In this document: piece after piece, positions 24,365-33,588 of the stretch
How positions within the stretch are numbered: the stretch's first letter is position 1
How the letters are laid out: each line of letters starts with the position of its first letter
From: Opitutaceae bacterium
GTDB lineage: Bacteria > Verrucomicrobiota > Verrucomicrobiia > Opitutales > Opitutaceae
NCBI GenBank assembly: GCA_019634615.1
Contig: JAHCAZ010000010.1
Coordinates: forward strand, 1-64,000
Length of the DNA stretch: 64,000 nucleotides
Direction: 5' to 3'
Position numbers and translations under genes: made by a program
Notes under the pieces: generated by a model
The model's input: only the letters and a program-made list of their open reading frames with translations
What the model was told of the DNA's origin: nothing
Database searches by the model: none

Positions 24365-25735
24365 ATGAAACTGCACACCCTGCTAGCGATCGCCCTCCTG
24401 GCCTCACCGCTCGCCGCCCTGCGCGCGGCGGATCCGGTCAAGGCCGAAGGCTTCACCCACGTCAAAACCGTGGGCGCCATCGACGAATACACGCTGGACA
24501 GCAACGGCCTCACGGTCCTGCTCATGTCCAACCGCACCGTCCCGGTCGTGACCTTCATGGTCACCTACCGCGTCGGCTCCCGCAACGAGGTCACCGGCAC
24601 CACCGGCGCCACGCACCTCCTCGAGCACCTGATGTTCAAGGGCTCGCCCAACTTCAACCGCGAGAAGGGCAACAACGTCGACCAGTTCCTCGAGACCGTC
24701 GGCGGCAACTACAACGCCACCACCTGGCTCGACCGCACCAACTACTACGCCGAGATCGGCAGCGAGCACCTCGAGCGCTACATGGCGATCGAGGCCGACC
24801 GCATGCGCAACCTCTGGCTGCGCGACTCCGACCGCCAGCCCGAGATGACCGTCGTGCGCAACGAGTTCGAGATCGGCGAGAACAACCCGACCGAGGCCCT
24901 CGACAAGGAGATCGGCGCCGCCGCCTACGTCGCCCACCCCTACCACCACAGCACGATCGGCTGGCGCTCCGACATCGAGAAGGTCTCGATCGAGAAGCTC
25001 CGCGAGTTCTACGACACGTTCTACTGGCCCGACAACGCGACGGTCACGATCATCGGCGACTTCGATCCCGCCACCGCCCTGGGCCTGGTGAAGCAATACT
25101 ACGGCGTCTATCCCCGCGCCCCGAAACCCATCCCGCAGGTCTACACCGAGGAGCCGGCCCAGACCGGTCCGCGCCGCGTGATGGTCAAGCGCGCCGCCCA
25201 GCTCGGCGTGGTCGGCGTCGCCTACAAGACCCCGGCCGCCACGCACGCCGACACCCCCGCCCTCAGCGTCCTCGCCTCCATCCTCTCCACCGGCAAGGGC
25301 AGCCGCTTCTACCGCGCCCTCACCGACAAGACCCTCACGACCGGTGTCTCCGCCGGCGTCGGTTTCTTCCACGACCCGAGCCTGCTGAACATCTACGCCG
25401 ACCTCGCCCCGGGCGCCACGCACGAGCAGGTCGAGAAGATCATCCTCGCCGAGGTCGAGCGCGTGAAGGCCGAGGGCGTCACCGACGCCGAGGTCGCCGC
25501 CGCCGTCAACCAGCAGCTCGCCAAGATCGCCTACGCCCGCGACGGCGCCTTCGCGATCGCCAGCAACATCAACGAGTACATCGCCGCCGGCGACTGGACC
25601 CTGTTCTACACCCTCGAGGAGTCCTACAAGAAGGTCACCGCGGCCGACGTGAAACGCGTCGCCAACCAGTACCTCCAGGAGGACCAGAGCACCACCGGCT
25701 GGTTCGTGCCGCTCGCCCCCGTCGCCGCCAAGTAA
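24365..25735 (+). CDS. M16 family zinc metallopeptidase, catalytic subunit
   Basis: 456 residues with an N-terminal signal peptide (KLHTLLAIALLASPLAALRA). The inverted zinc motif HxxEH is present as THLLEHLMFKG at about residue 84, and the distal Glu lies in VVRNEFEIGENNP, so the site is complete. The two M16 halves follow (YHHSTIGWRSDI; GKGSRFYRAL). M16 periplasmic proteases degrade peptides and usually work as a pair with an inactive partner, encoded 19 bases downstream. Confidence 0.93.
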   Translation: MKLHTLLAIALLASPLAALRAADPVKAEGFTHVKTVGAIDEYTLDSNGLTVLLMSNRTVPVVTFMVTYRVGSRNEVTGTTGATHLLEHLMFKGSPNFNREKGNNVDQFLETVGGNYNATTWLDRTNYYAEIGSEHLERYMAIEADRMRNLWLRDSDRQPEMTVVRNEFEIGENNPTEALDKEIGAAAYVAHPYHHSTIGWRSDIEKVSIEKLREFYDTFYWPDNATVTIIGDFDPATALGLVKQYYGVYPRAPKPIPQVYTEEPAQTGPRRVMVKRAAQLGVVGVAYKTPAATHADTPALSVLASILSTGKGSRFYRALTDKTLTTGVSAGVGFFHDPSLLNIYADLAPGATHEQVEKIILAEVERVKAEGVTDAEVAAAVNQQLAKIAYARDGAFAIASNINEYIAAGDWTLFYTLEESYKKVTAADVKRVANQYLQEDQSTTGWFVPLAPVAAK

Positions 25736-25754
25736 CCCCCCAACGCCCAAAGCC

Positions 25755-27083
25755 ATGAAACCCTTCCGTTTCCTCCTCCTCGCCGTCACCGCCGGCGCGC
25801 TGACGCTGTCCGCCAAGATCGCCGACAACATCCAGCGCACCCAGGCCGGCGCGATCGACGTCATCACCCTCGCCACCGGCGTGAAGGATGTCGTCACCAT
25901 CCGCGGCACGCTCCCCGTCGGCAATGTCGCCGCGCCCGAGAACAACCCCGCCCTCGCCCGCCTCACCGGCAGCATGCTCGACAAGGGCACGGTCGCGAAG
26001 GACAAGTTCGCGATCGCCCAGCAGCTCGAGAGCGTCGGCGCCGCCCTCAGCTTCAACGTCGGCAACGAGGTCCTCACGATCTCCGGCAAGTGCCTGAAAA
26101 AGGACGTGCCCCTCGTCATCAGCCTCATCGCCGAGCAGCTCCGCACCCCGGCCTTCGCCCCGGAGGAGTTCGCCAAGGTGAAGAAGCAGTACGCCGGCGC
26201 GCTCCAGCGCTCGCTCGACGATACCGACACCCGCGCTTCCGACGCCTTCACCCGCGCCGTCTATCCGCTCGGCCACCCCAACCGCCAGCCGCCGACCGAG
26301 GAGCTCCTCGCCGCCATCGAGGCCACCACGCTCGACGCCGTGAAGGCCTTCCACGCCGAGTACTACGGCCCCGCGCACCTGACGCTCATCCTCGTGGGCG
26401 ACGTCGACTCCGCCGCCGTGCAGCAGCAGGTCGGCGCGGCCTTCGCCGGCTGGACCGGCGGCAAGCGCCCCGCCCCGCCCGCCGCGAAGGGCGGCGACCT
26501 CGACGCGCCGCGCGACCAGGTTGTTTACATGGCCGACAAGACCAACGTCAGCGTCACCTGGGGCATGGCCACCGGCCTCCGCTACCGCGATCCCGACGCC
26601 CTCGCCCTGCGCGTCGGCACGGCCGCCTTCGGCGACGGTTTCAGCGCCCGCCTCATGGGCAACGTGCGCGACAAGGAAGGCCTCACCTACGGCATCGCCG
26701 CCTACGTCTCGGGCGACAGCGTGCGTGACGGCGACTGGCGCATCTGGGCCAACTTCTCGCCCGAGCTCCTCGAGAAGGGCATCGCCTCCACCAAGCGCCA
26801 GCTGACGCTCTGGTATGACCAGGGCATCACCCCCGCCGAGCTCGCCCAGCGCAAGTCCGAGATCGCCGGCTCCTACAAGGTCGGCCTCTCCACCACGACC
26901 GGCATGGCCAACAACATCATGAACACGCTGATCCGCGGCTACGACCTCACCTGGCTCGACGAGTACCCCGAGAAGGTCCAGGCCCTCGACCTGCCGACCG
27001 TGAACGGCGCGATCAAGAAGCACCTGCACCCCGACAAGCTGGTCCTCGTCAAGGCCGGCACCGTCACCGAGGCCGTGAAATAG
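25755..27083 (+). CDS. M16 family protein, non-catalytic partner
   Basis: 442 residues with a signal peptide. The HxxEH site is absent: the matching segment reads ARLTGSMLDKGT. The Arg/Tyr substrate-anchoring pair of inactive M16 subunits is kept (VRDKEGLTYGIAAY), as in the beta subunit of mitochondrial-processing-peptidase-like pairs. It follows the catalytic gene directly and ends at a strong terminator, so the two form one operon. Confidence 0.92.
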   Translation: MKPFRFLLLAVTAGALTLSAKIADNIQRTQAGAIDVITLATGVKDVVTIRGTLPVGNVAAPENNPALARLTGSMLDKGTVAKDKFAIAQQLESVGAALSFNVGNEVLTISGKCLKKDVPLVISLIAEQLRTPAFAPEEFAKVKKQYAGALQRSLDDTDTRASDAFTRAVYPLGHPNRQPPTEELLAAIEATTLDAVKAFHAEYYGPAHLTLILVGDVDSAAVQQQVGAAFAGWTGGKRPAPPAAKGGDLDAPRDQVVYMADKTNVSVTWGMATGLRYRDPDALALRVGTAAFGDGFSARLMGNVRDKEGLTYGIAAYVSGDSVRDGDWRIWANFSPELLEKGIASTKRQLTLWYDQGITPAELAQRKSEIAGSYKVGLSTTTGMANNIMNTLIRGYDLTWLDEYPEKVQALDLPTVNGAIKKHLHPDKLVLVKAGTVTEAVK

Positions 27084-27110
27084 GCGCCACCCGCCCCCTC
27101 GGTCCCGACC

Positions 27111-27148
27111 AAGCCTCCCGCCGGCCCCCGGCGGGAGGCTTTCGTTTT
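27111..27148 (+). terminator. Strong intrinsic terminator after the M16 operon
   Basis: A perfect 14-bp GC-rich stem (aagcctcccgccgg at 27111-27124 with ccggcgggaggctt at 27128-27141) closed by a 3-base loop is followed by tcgtttt. It lies 28 bases after the stop of the second M16 gene and has all features of a Rho-independent terminator. Confidence 0.88.
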
Positions 27149-27226
27149 CAGACTGGCCGGAAACGTTGTGTCATAAGGCCGCTTGCCAGCCGGAGGTCGA
27201 TTCCTCTTGTGTTGGCGCCTTGTTAC

Positions 27227-29890
27227 ATGCGCCCCCACTTCCGCCGTACCGCCGCCGCGCTGGCCTGTGTTCTGCTCTCGACCTCGCCCGGCTCCGCCGC
27301 AACGTCGCCCGACCCGTGGCGCCTGACCCGCGAAGTCATGCCCCTGGCCCAGGCCGTCGAGCTCACCCTCGATCCCGCCAAGGATGATTACACGGGGCGC
27401 GTGCGGATCGACGTCGTCGCTGCCGCGCCGTTCCAATCCTTCCGCCTGCACGCCCTCGGACCGGTGATCGGCACGGCGACCCTCACGGATCCCGCCGGCA
27501 ATGCGACGCCGCTCGCGCACCAGGTGACCCGTGCCGATCTCGGCCTCGTCACCCTCACCGCCCCGGCCCAACTGCCGGCCGGGCATTACCAGCTCCAGGC
27601 CGACTTCACCGCCCGCTACACCCGCGACGGCCTCGGGCTCTACAAGACCGTGAGCCGCGGCGACCCGTACCTCTTCACGCAGTTCGAGGACAGCCACGCC
27701 CGCAAGGCCTTCCCCTGCTGGGACGAGCCCGCCTTCAAGATCAACTGGCAGCTCACGCTCACCGTGCCGGAAAACCTCGAGGCCGTCGCCAACGCCCCGG
27801 TCGCCCGCGAGTCGCGCGCCGGCGGGATGAAGACGCTCCACTTCGGCCGCACCCCGCCGATGTCCTCGTACCTCGTCGCCCTGGCCGTGGGCCCGCTCGA
27901 GTACGTGCCCGTCCCCGACCAAGGCGTCCCCGGCCACATCATCACCCCGCGCCGCCAGTCCGCCCTCGCCGCCGAGGCCGTCCGCCTCGCCCCGCCGATC
28001 CTGGCACGGCTCGAGGAGTATTTCGGGATCCCGTATCCGTACGCCAAACTCGATCAGATCGCCGTGCCCGAGTATGTGTACGGCGCGATGGAGAACGCCG
28101 GCCTCGTCACCTACACGGACCGGCTCCTCCTCATGGATCCCGCCCGGCCCTCCTTCAGCGCGCGGCGGCGGCTCGCCAACGTCATGGCGCACGAGATCGC
28201 GCACATGTGGTTCGGCGACCTCGTGACCATGGAGTGGTGGGACGACCTCTGGCTCAACGAGTCCTTCGCCGACTGGATCTGCGCCAAGGTCGTCGACCAG
28301 CAATACCCCGAGTTCCGCATCGGCATCCAGCAGAGCAAGGAGATCAAGGGCGCGATGCGCTCCGACGCCCTGCCCTCGATCACCGCCATCCGCCGGCCCG
28401 TGACCGCCGAGACCGACCTCGCCCAACTCGCCGACGAGCTCACCTACAGCAAGGGCAAGGGCATCCTCAGCATGGTCGAGAACTGGATCGGGCCCGCGCA
28501 GTTCCGCGCCGCGATGCAGGCCTATTTCCGCAAGCACAGCTGGGGCAACACCCAGGCCAACGACCTCTGGGACGCCTTCAGTTCCGTCTCGGGTGACGAC
28601 ATCACGGCGCTGCTCTCGGCCTACATCGAGAAACCCGGCGTTCCCCTGGTTTCCCTCGCCTTCGAGCCCGACGGCCGCCTGCGCCTGAGCCAGCGGCGCT
28701 TCACGAATCTGGGCGATCCCGCCGCCCCCGGCCAATGGCAGGTGCCCGTCGTGCTCACCTGGAGCAAACAAGGCCGCCTGCACCGCGAGCGCCTGCTGCT
28801 CAAGGCCGAGACGGCGACCTACGCGGTGCCCGGCCTCGCCGACGCGGACTGGATCTATCCCAACGCCGGCGAAGCCGGCTACTACCGCTGGAGCCTGCCC
28901 GCGGAGCACAACCTGCGCCTCGCCCGCCACGCCGCGAACCTGCCGCCGCTCGAGCGCGTCGGGCTCCTCGACAACAACTCCGCCCTGTTTGCCGCCGGTC
29001 TCATCGAGGGTGACGCGTACCTCGCCCTTCTGACCGCCAGCGGCCGCGACGAGGACCCCGACGTGATCGCGAGCGTCCTCGAGGGCATCGGCGGCCTGCA
29101 TGGCACCTTTGTCACCGCGGAACTCGAGCCCGCCTACCGGGCCTACCGCGCCTCGATCCTCCGGCCCGTGCTCGACCGCATCGGCCTGCAGCCCCGCGCC
29201 GGCGAGCCCGACTACGTGGCGCCCCTGCGCGGCACGCTCTACGGCACGCTCGGCACCGACATCGCCGACCCCGCGGTCGTGGCCGAGTGCCGCCGCCTCG
29301 CCGCGCTCTACCTCGAGAACCCGCGCCAGGTCGACGCCAGCCTCGCCTACGTCGCGCTCAGCGTGACCGCCTTCCACGGCGACGCGGCCCTGTTCGAGAC
29401 CCTCCAGGCCGCGCTCGAGCAGGCGGCCACGCCGGCCCAGCGCGCCGCCTTCATCGGCGCCTTGGGCGGTTTCCGCGACCCGGCCCTCGTGCGCCGGGCC
29501 CTCGACTACTCGCTCACGCCGGCGCTCAACTCGACCGAGTTCCTCAGCGTCCTCCTCGGCTCCCGCGGCCGCAGCGGCGCCAGCGGCCGCGAGGACCTGC
29601 GCGAGCTGTGCATCCGTTGGATGATGGACAACTACGATGCGATCGCCGCCAAGGCTCCCGCCGAGTATCTCGCCCGCCTGATCTCCGTCGCCGGCGGCAC
29701 CGACCCCGCGGCGTTCGAGCGCGTCCGGGCCTTCCTGCAAAGCCCCGGCCGGCGCAGCGAGTACGGCGACGTCGTCATCGCCAAGGCCGCCGACCGTCTC
29801 GCCGCCCGCCAGCGCCTCAAGGCGAAGGAGCAGGCCAGCATCGCCCGGTACCTCACGACCTTCCCCGGTCGGCTGCCGCACGACGAATGA
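27227..29890 (+). CDS. M1 family aminopeptidase, exported
   Basis: 887 residues with a signal peptide (about 1-26). It has the M1 signature in order: exopeptidase loop YGAMENAGL at about residue 286, zinc site HEIAHMWFGD with the third ligand in WLNESFADW 18 residues later, and the catalytic Tyr in LTYSKGKGILSM. A beta-sandwich and a HEAT-like helical C-terminal domain follow (ERAP1_C type, roughly 540-880). It trims N-terminal residues from peptides, probably in the periplasm. The start at 27227 is chosen over 27209 for the signal peptide. Confidence 0.93.
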   Translation: MRPHFRRTAAALACVLLSTSPGSAATSPDPWRLTREVMPLAQAVELTLDPAKDDYTGRVRIDVVAAAPFQSFRLHALGPVIGTATLTDPAGNATPLAHQVTRADLGLVTLTAPAQLPAGHYQLQADFTARYTRDGLGLYKTVSRGDPYLFTQFEDSHARKAFPCWDEPAFKINWQLTLTVPENLEAVANAPVARESRAGGMKTLHFGRTPPMSSYLVALAVGPLEYVPVPDQGVPGHIITPRRQSALAAEAVRLAPPILARLEEYFGIPYPYAKLDQIAVPEYVYGAMENAGLVTYTDRLLLMDPARPSFSARRRLANVMAHEIAHMWFGDLVTMEWWDDLWLNESFADWICAKVVDQQYPEFRIGIQQSKEIKGAMRSDALPSITAIRRPVTAETDLAQLADELTYSKGKGILSMVENWIGPAQFRAAMQAYFRKHSWGNTQANDLWDAFSSVSGDDITALLSAYIEKPGVPLVSLAFEPDGRLRLSQRRFTNLGDPAAPGQWQVPVVLTWSKQGRLHRERLLLKAETATYAVPGLADADWIYPNAGEAGYYRWSLPAEHNLRLARHAANLPPLERVGLLDNNSALFAAGLIEGDAYLALLTASGRDEDPDVIASVLEGIGGLHGTFVTAELEPAYRAYRASILRPVLDRIGLQPRAGEPDYVAPLRGTLYGTLGTDIADPAVVAECRRLAALYLENPRQVDASLAYVALSVTAFHGDAALFETLQAALEQAATPAQRAAFIGALGGFRDPALVRRALDYSLTPALNSTEFLSVLLGSRGRSGASGREDLRELCIRWMMDNYDAIAAKAPAEYLARLISVAGGTDPAAFERVRAFLQSPGRRSEYGDVVIAKAADRLAARQRLKAKEQASIARYLTTFPGRLPHDE

Positions 29891-29944
29891 GGCGCGGCCG
29901 GCGCGAGCCTTGACAGCTCCGTGATTCATTCCGCTCCTAGCAGC

Positions 29945-30310
29945 ATGAGCGGCGACCATCCCATCTCCGAGAAACTGCGCGGCACCCTGCGCGGTTTCCC
30001 GGAGGCGACGATCCAGGACTGCGCCGCGTTCCAGGCCACGGGTGACCCGGCCGCCTTCGAGCGCGCCGTGCTCGGGCTGGTCCACCACCACCTCAGCCCC
30101 AAGCCGCCCAAGCCCCTGGCCACCTACCCGCGCTCCACCGCGCTCGTCGCCGAGCTGGGCCTCGACTCCATCACGATGGTGGAGCTCGTCTTCATTTTCG
30201 AGGACCTGTTCGCGGCCAAACTGCCCCAGGAAGAACTGCTGCAGGTCGTCACGATCGACGACCTGCTGAATCTCCTGCGCCGGCACCTGCCCGCCCCGCC
30301 GCCGGCATGA
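29945..30310 (+). CDS. Acyl carrier protein
   Basis: 121 residues, longer than housekeeping ACPs because of an N-terminal helical extension. The phosphopantetheine site is ELGLDSITMVEL (Ser at about residue 75). The remainder is the usual four-helix pattern, ending in a Pro-rich tail. Its stop overlaps the start of the ketosynthase gene by 4 bases, so the two are coupled. It is probably a dedicated ACP for a special acyl chain made with the downstream ketosynthase rather than the general fatty-acid ACP. Confidence 0.88.
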   Translation: MSGDHPISEKLRGTLRGFPEATIQDCAAFQATGDPAAFERAVLGLVHHHLSPKPPKPLATYPRSTALVAELGLDSITMVELVFIFEDLFAAKLPQEELLQVVTIDDLLNLLRRHLPAPPPA

Positions 30311-31590
30311 ACCCGGCCGGCCGCCAGCCCCGGGTCGTCATCAGCGGACTCGGCTTCATCTCGAGCATCGGCAACGACGCGACCGAGGTGGCGCGCAGCC
30401 TGCGCGAGCTGCGGCACGGCATCGCCCCGTTCGATTTCTTCCCGGGCCACGAGGTCGACATCAAGGTGGCCGGCACGATCAAGGGCTTCGACACCCGCTC
30501 CTCGCACCATGCGGAGTGGCGCTGGCCGGAGCGCTACGCGTTCGGCCGCGAGGTGCTCCGCAGCCTGCCGCCGCACGGCCTGCATGCGTTCTGCGCCCTG
30601 GAGCAGCTGATCGCCGATGCGAAGCTCACGCCCGAATTGCTTGCCGACGGCGAGACGGGCCTCTTCACCGCCTCGGCCGGCTCGCCTTTCCTCCAGCGCG
30701 AGCGGCTCAACGCCCTCCACGAGTCGCACGGCGGCCGCATGCACCCGATGGGTGTCGTGAGCACCATCGCCGGCACGCTCAATTTCAACCTGGCCCCGCA
30801 CTACCGCATCCGCGGCGCCGTCTGCGGGTTCGTCTCCGCCTGCGCCTCCACGGCGCACGCCATCGGCTACGCCTGCGACGAGATCCGCCTGGGCCGCCAG
30901 CAGCGCATCGTGATCGTCGGCGCCGAGGACCTCACGGTCGAGTCGACCTACTCCTTCCACAGCATGCGGGCGCTCTCGCGCAACCCCGATCCCGCCACCG
31001 CCTCGCGGCCCTTCGACCGCGGCCGCGACGGCTTCGTCGGCACCGGCGGCGCCGCCGCCCTCCTGGTCGAGAGCGCCGCCTCGGCGGCCGCCCGCGGCGC
31101 ACCGGTCTACGCCGAGATCCTCGGCTGGGGGCAGGCCTCCGACGGCTACAACATGGCCATCGCCGAGCCCGACGGCCGCGGCCTCGCCACCGCGATGCAT
31201 CGCGCCCTCGCGGCGGCCGGCGTGGCCCCGGCGGATATCGGTTACGTCAACGCCCACGCCACCTCGACCCCCGCGGGCGACCGGTCGGAAATCCGGGCGA
31301 TCCACACCGTCTTCACCGCCGCCGGCGCCCGACCCGCCGTCAGCAGCACGAAGGCCCTCACCGGCCACGGGCTCTCGATGGCCTCCGTGCTCGAGACCGG
31401 CTTCTGCGCCCTCGCGCTGCGTGACGGCTTCACGCCCGGGCAGGCGCACCTCGTCGATCCCGATCCGGAGTCCGCCGGCCTCAACCTCCCCCGCACGACC
31501 CTGCCGTCCGCCCCTGATTATGTGCTCAAGAACAGCAGCGGCTTCGGCGGCAGCAATGTCGCCCTCGTCCTCCGCCGCTGGACCGCCTGA
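30307..31590 (+). CDS. Beta-ketoacyl-ACP synthase (KAS II-like)
   Basis: 427 residues, a single thiolase-fold ketosynthase. The triad is present: Cys in SACASTAHAIG (about residue 177), His in NAHATSTPAGD and His in TGHGLSMAS. It is FabF-like but with diverged flanks, as in secondary-lipid or polyene ketosynthases. With the coupled ACP it forms an isolated two-gene unit, convergent with a CDP-alcohol transferase gene. A role in making a special acyl chain for the lipids of this region is possible but not shown. Confidence 0.9.
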   Translation: MNPAGRQPRVVISGLGFISSIGNDATEVARSLRELRHGIAPFDFFPGHEVDIKVAGTIKGFDTRSSHHAEWRWPERYAFGREVLRSLPPHGLHAFCALEQLIADAKLTPELLADGETGLFTASAGSPFLQRERLNALHESHGGRMHPMGVVSTIAGTLNFNLAPHYRIRGAVCGFVSACASTAHAIGYACDEIRLGRQQRIVIVGAEDLTVESTYSFHSMRALSRNPDPATASRPFDRGRDGFVGTGGAAALLVESAASAAARGAPVYAEILGWGQASDGYNMAIAEPDGRGLATAMHRALAAAGVAPADIGYVNAHATSTPAGDRSEIRAIHTVFTAAGARPAVSSTKALTGHGLSMASVLETGFCALALRDGFTPGQAHLVDPDPESAGLNLPRTTLPSAPDYVLKNSSGFGGSNVALVLRRWTA

Positions 31591-31606
31591 TCGGGCGCAG
31601 CCGACC

Positions 31607-32341
31607 CTAGCCGCGCCGCCGCCAGACAGCGCGCACATAGCGCGGCAGCCAGAGCCCGAACACCGACGCCTGGTAGATCGCCAGTCCGCCCAGGAACCAT
31701 TCGAGGCGTCCCAGCACACCGGTGAGCGCAAGGCCGCCGAAAGCCAGCACCTGCTCCGCCGCCTTCGCCTGCTGCCGCAGGTCGAAGCCCACCTCCGCCG
31801 GTAGTGTCGGTTCCGTCCGCACGCGCTCGCCGAGCGCATGATCGAAGGTATCCTCCAGCTCGCGCTGCGCCAGCAGCAGCGCCGCCAGCCCGAGGCCGAT
31901 CTCCCGGCCATGCTGCGCCACCCAACCGCCGCCGGCGCGCTGCGCCAAAATGCCGGCGGAAAAGAAAAACAGCGCCCAGAACAGCAGCGTGCACAAGCCG
32001 TCGAGCATGTTGCCCACCTTGCTGAAGCGCCGCGTGACACGGGCGATGTTGCCGTCCACGCAGTCGAGCACCTGCAGCACCACTCCGATCGCCACGACCC
32101 AGGCCCAGGCCGGCGCCGCGCCCCAGGCGGCCAGCACCGGCATGGCCGCGGCGAGGACGAACATCCCCAGCGTCACGCCGTCGGCGGAAATCCCGGCCTT
32201 GAGGAAAAGCGGCGTCACATAGAACGACAGCGGCCGGTACACGCAGTGGGCGATGATCTCGGAGCGGCGCTCCTCCGCCGCTTTCTCCGGCGCGTAGGAG
32301 GCGCGGACGGCGGCAAGGAGACTCCGGTAGCTCGCGGACAT
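31607..32341 (-). CDS. CDP-alcohol phosphotransferase family protein, altered motif
   Basis: 244 residues with about six membrane segments. The family motif DGxxAR(8x)GxxxDxxxD is present as DGNIARVTRRFSKVG then NMLDGLCT: the first three Asp are kept, but the fourth, the proposed catalytic base, is Thr. The family moves a phospho-alcohol from a CDP-activated donor to an acceptor lipid or alcohol. In this region an attractive donor would be CMP-aminoethylphosphonate from the phosphonate operon 10 kb away, making a phosphonolipid; that is conjecture. The start at 32341 is the first Met before SYRSLLAAVRASY. A glycosyltransferase gene ends 10 bases upstream on the same strand. Confidence 0.82.
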   Translation of the reverse strand: MSASYRSLLAAVRASYAPEKAAEERRSEIIAHCVYRPLSFYVTPLFLKAGISADGVTLGMFVLAAAMPVLAAWGAAPAWAWVVAIGVVLQVLDCVDGNIARVTRRFSKVGNMLDGLCTLLFWALFFFSAGILAQRAGGGWVAQHGREIGLGLAALLLAQRELEDTFDHALGERVRTEPTLPAEVGFDLRQQAKAAEQVLAFGGLALTGVLGRLEWFLGGLAIYQASVFGLWLPRYVRAVWRRRG

Positions 32342-32351
32342 GGCCGATGGT

Positions 32352-33488
32352 TCAGCGGCCAGCGGCGGATTGCGACGCCATTCTGATCTTCGCCACCCAA
32401 TGCTCGAGGGCCAGCCGCGCGTCGACTTCCGAGCCGAGCCGCGGCTGCAGCGCCGTGCGCCAGCGCGCCAGGTTCTCGGCGGTGACCTCCGTCCATTCGC
32501 GGACAATCACGACCGGCAGGGCCTCGTCCTCGTACAGCGGATCGAGCGTGGAGGAGCGCACGATGGGAATCGTGCCCAGCAGGAGCGCCTCCCACGTGCG
32601 GAAGCAGTCGAGGCCGTTGCCGCGCGGCGACACCTCGAAGGCGAAGTCGCCGTGGCGCTCCCAGCACACGCGCTGCCGCAGGCGCCGCGCCACGAAGTGA
32701 CAGCAGGCCCGGTCCTTCAGTTCCACCCAAGCCCGCGCCCGATCCGGCAGGTTGGCGAGATCGGGTGCGACCAGCTTCTGGTTCTGGTGAAAGGTGCACA
32801 GCGCCACCGCCGGCCGCGCCGCCGGCGGCGGCAGACCGGCACGGACCGCGCGGAGGACGGCCTGGTCGCCGATGTCGTTGCGCGTCACGGTGGCGTCGAA
32901 CGGGGTCCGGCCCAACAGCATGGTCAGCGCGAACCCGAGCCGCTTCTCCAGCTTGGTGTACACCGGATTGTCGAGGCCGATGGGGACCCGCGTCAGCCGC
33001 GGATGGCGCCCGGGCAGGTCGCAGTTCTGCGCAAACCAATGCGCGATCCGCCGGTCTTCCAGCAGCGCGCGATGCCGGGCGACGAGGCCGGCGTCGGAGT
33101 CGCCCGAGACGAGGACCACGGGCTGCCGCAGCGCCGGCAACAGATGGGCGGCGAAATCGTCCAGCAGGTCAGCCTTCACGTGCAGGGTCGCCCCGCGCCC
33201 CAGCTCCGCCACCGCGGCCGCCAGCCGAGCCGGCGGCACGGGCGGACGGTGCGCGCTCCGGACATTCGTGCCGTAATCCACCACGAAATCGCACGCCTCG
33301 CGCAGGCCCTCGCTGTGCACGAAGTGCGGTGCCCCCGGCGCACAGTGGCACCGGTCGCCGCGGAAATCGGCGGCGCGGAACGGCCGCCGTCCGTAGCGCA
33401 GCGCCGCCCAGCTTTGCCGGCCGAGCCGCGCTCCCGCCTGCAGGGCGTCCTCGAGGCGAAGCAGGAACTGGCGGGGCGCGGACGACAT
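32352..33488 (-). CDS. Exostosin-like glycosyltransferase
   Basis: 378 residues, soluble. The C-terminal half holds a block reminiscent of exostosin/GT47-like or RXYLT1-like transferases: FEVSPRGNGLDCFRTWEALL, GTIPIVRSSTLDPLYEDEALP and VVIVREWTEV. The N-terminal half includes DYGTNVRSAHRPPVP. It probably adds a sugar to an envelope glycan or lipid; donor and acceptor are unknown. It is divergent from the ABC exporter and cotranscribed with the CDP-alcohol transferase. Confidence 0.72.
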   Translation of the reverse strand: MSSAPRQFLLRLEDALQAGARLGRQSWAALRYGRRPFRAADFRGDRCHCAPGAPHFVHSEGLREACDFVVDYGTNVRSAHRPPVPPARLAAAVAELGRGATLHVKADLLDDFAAHLLPALRQPVVLVSGDSDAGLVARHRALLEDRRIAHWFAQNCDLPGRHPRLTRVPIGLDNPVYTKLEKRLGFALTMLLGRTPFDATVTRNDIGDQAVLRAVRAGLPPPAARPAVALCTFHQNQKLVAPDLANLPDRARAWVELKDRACCHFVARRLRQRVCWERHGDFAFEVSPRGNGLDCFRTWEALLLGTIPIVRSSTLDPLYEDEALPVVIVREWTEVTAENLARWRTALQPRLGSEVDARLALEHWVAKIRMASQSAAGR

Positions 33489-33588
33489 GGGTCAGTGCGA
33501 CCTTTCCTGCCGGCCCGTGGCCTGTCAACGCAGGCGCCCGCCGAAATCCGACTCGCCTCCCGCCGTCCGCCCGCGCCACGCTGCCGGG

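Noticed and set aside
25755..27083. Pseudogene call for the second M16 gene because its zinc motif is missing
   Set aside because: Inactive M16 subunits are normal partners of active ones; the frame is intact, and the Arg/Tyr pair and signal peptide are kept.
26939..30286. A 1115-codon open frame on the minus strand opposite the M16 and M1 peptidase genes
   Set aside because: It is the mirror of high-GC codon use: the translation is low-complexity (Gly/Ala/Val/Arg/Asp-rich) with no family motif, while the plus strand encodes three clear peptidase-family proteins. Many similar long antisense frames across the window were discarded for the same reason.
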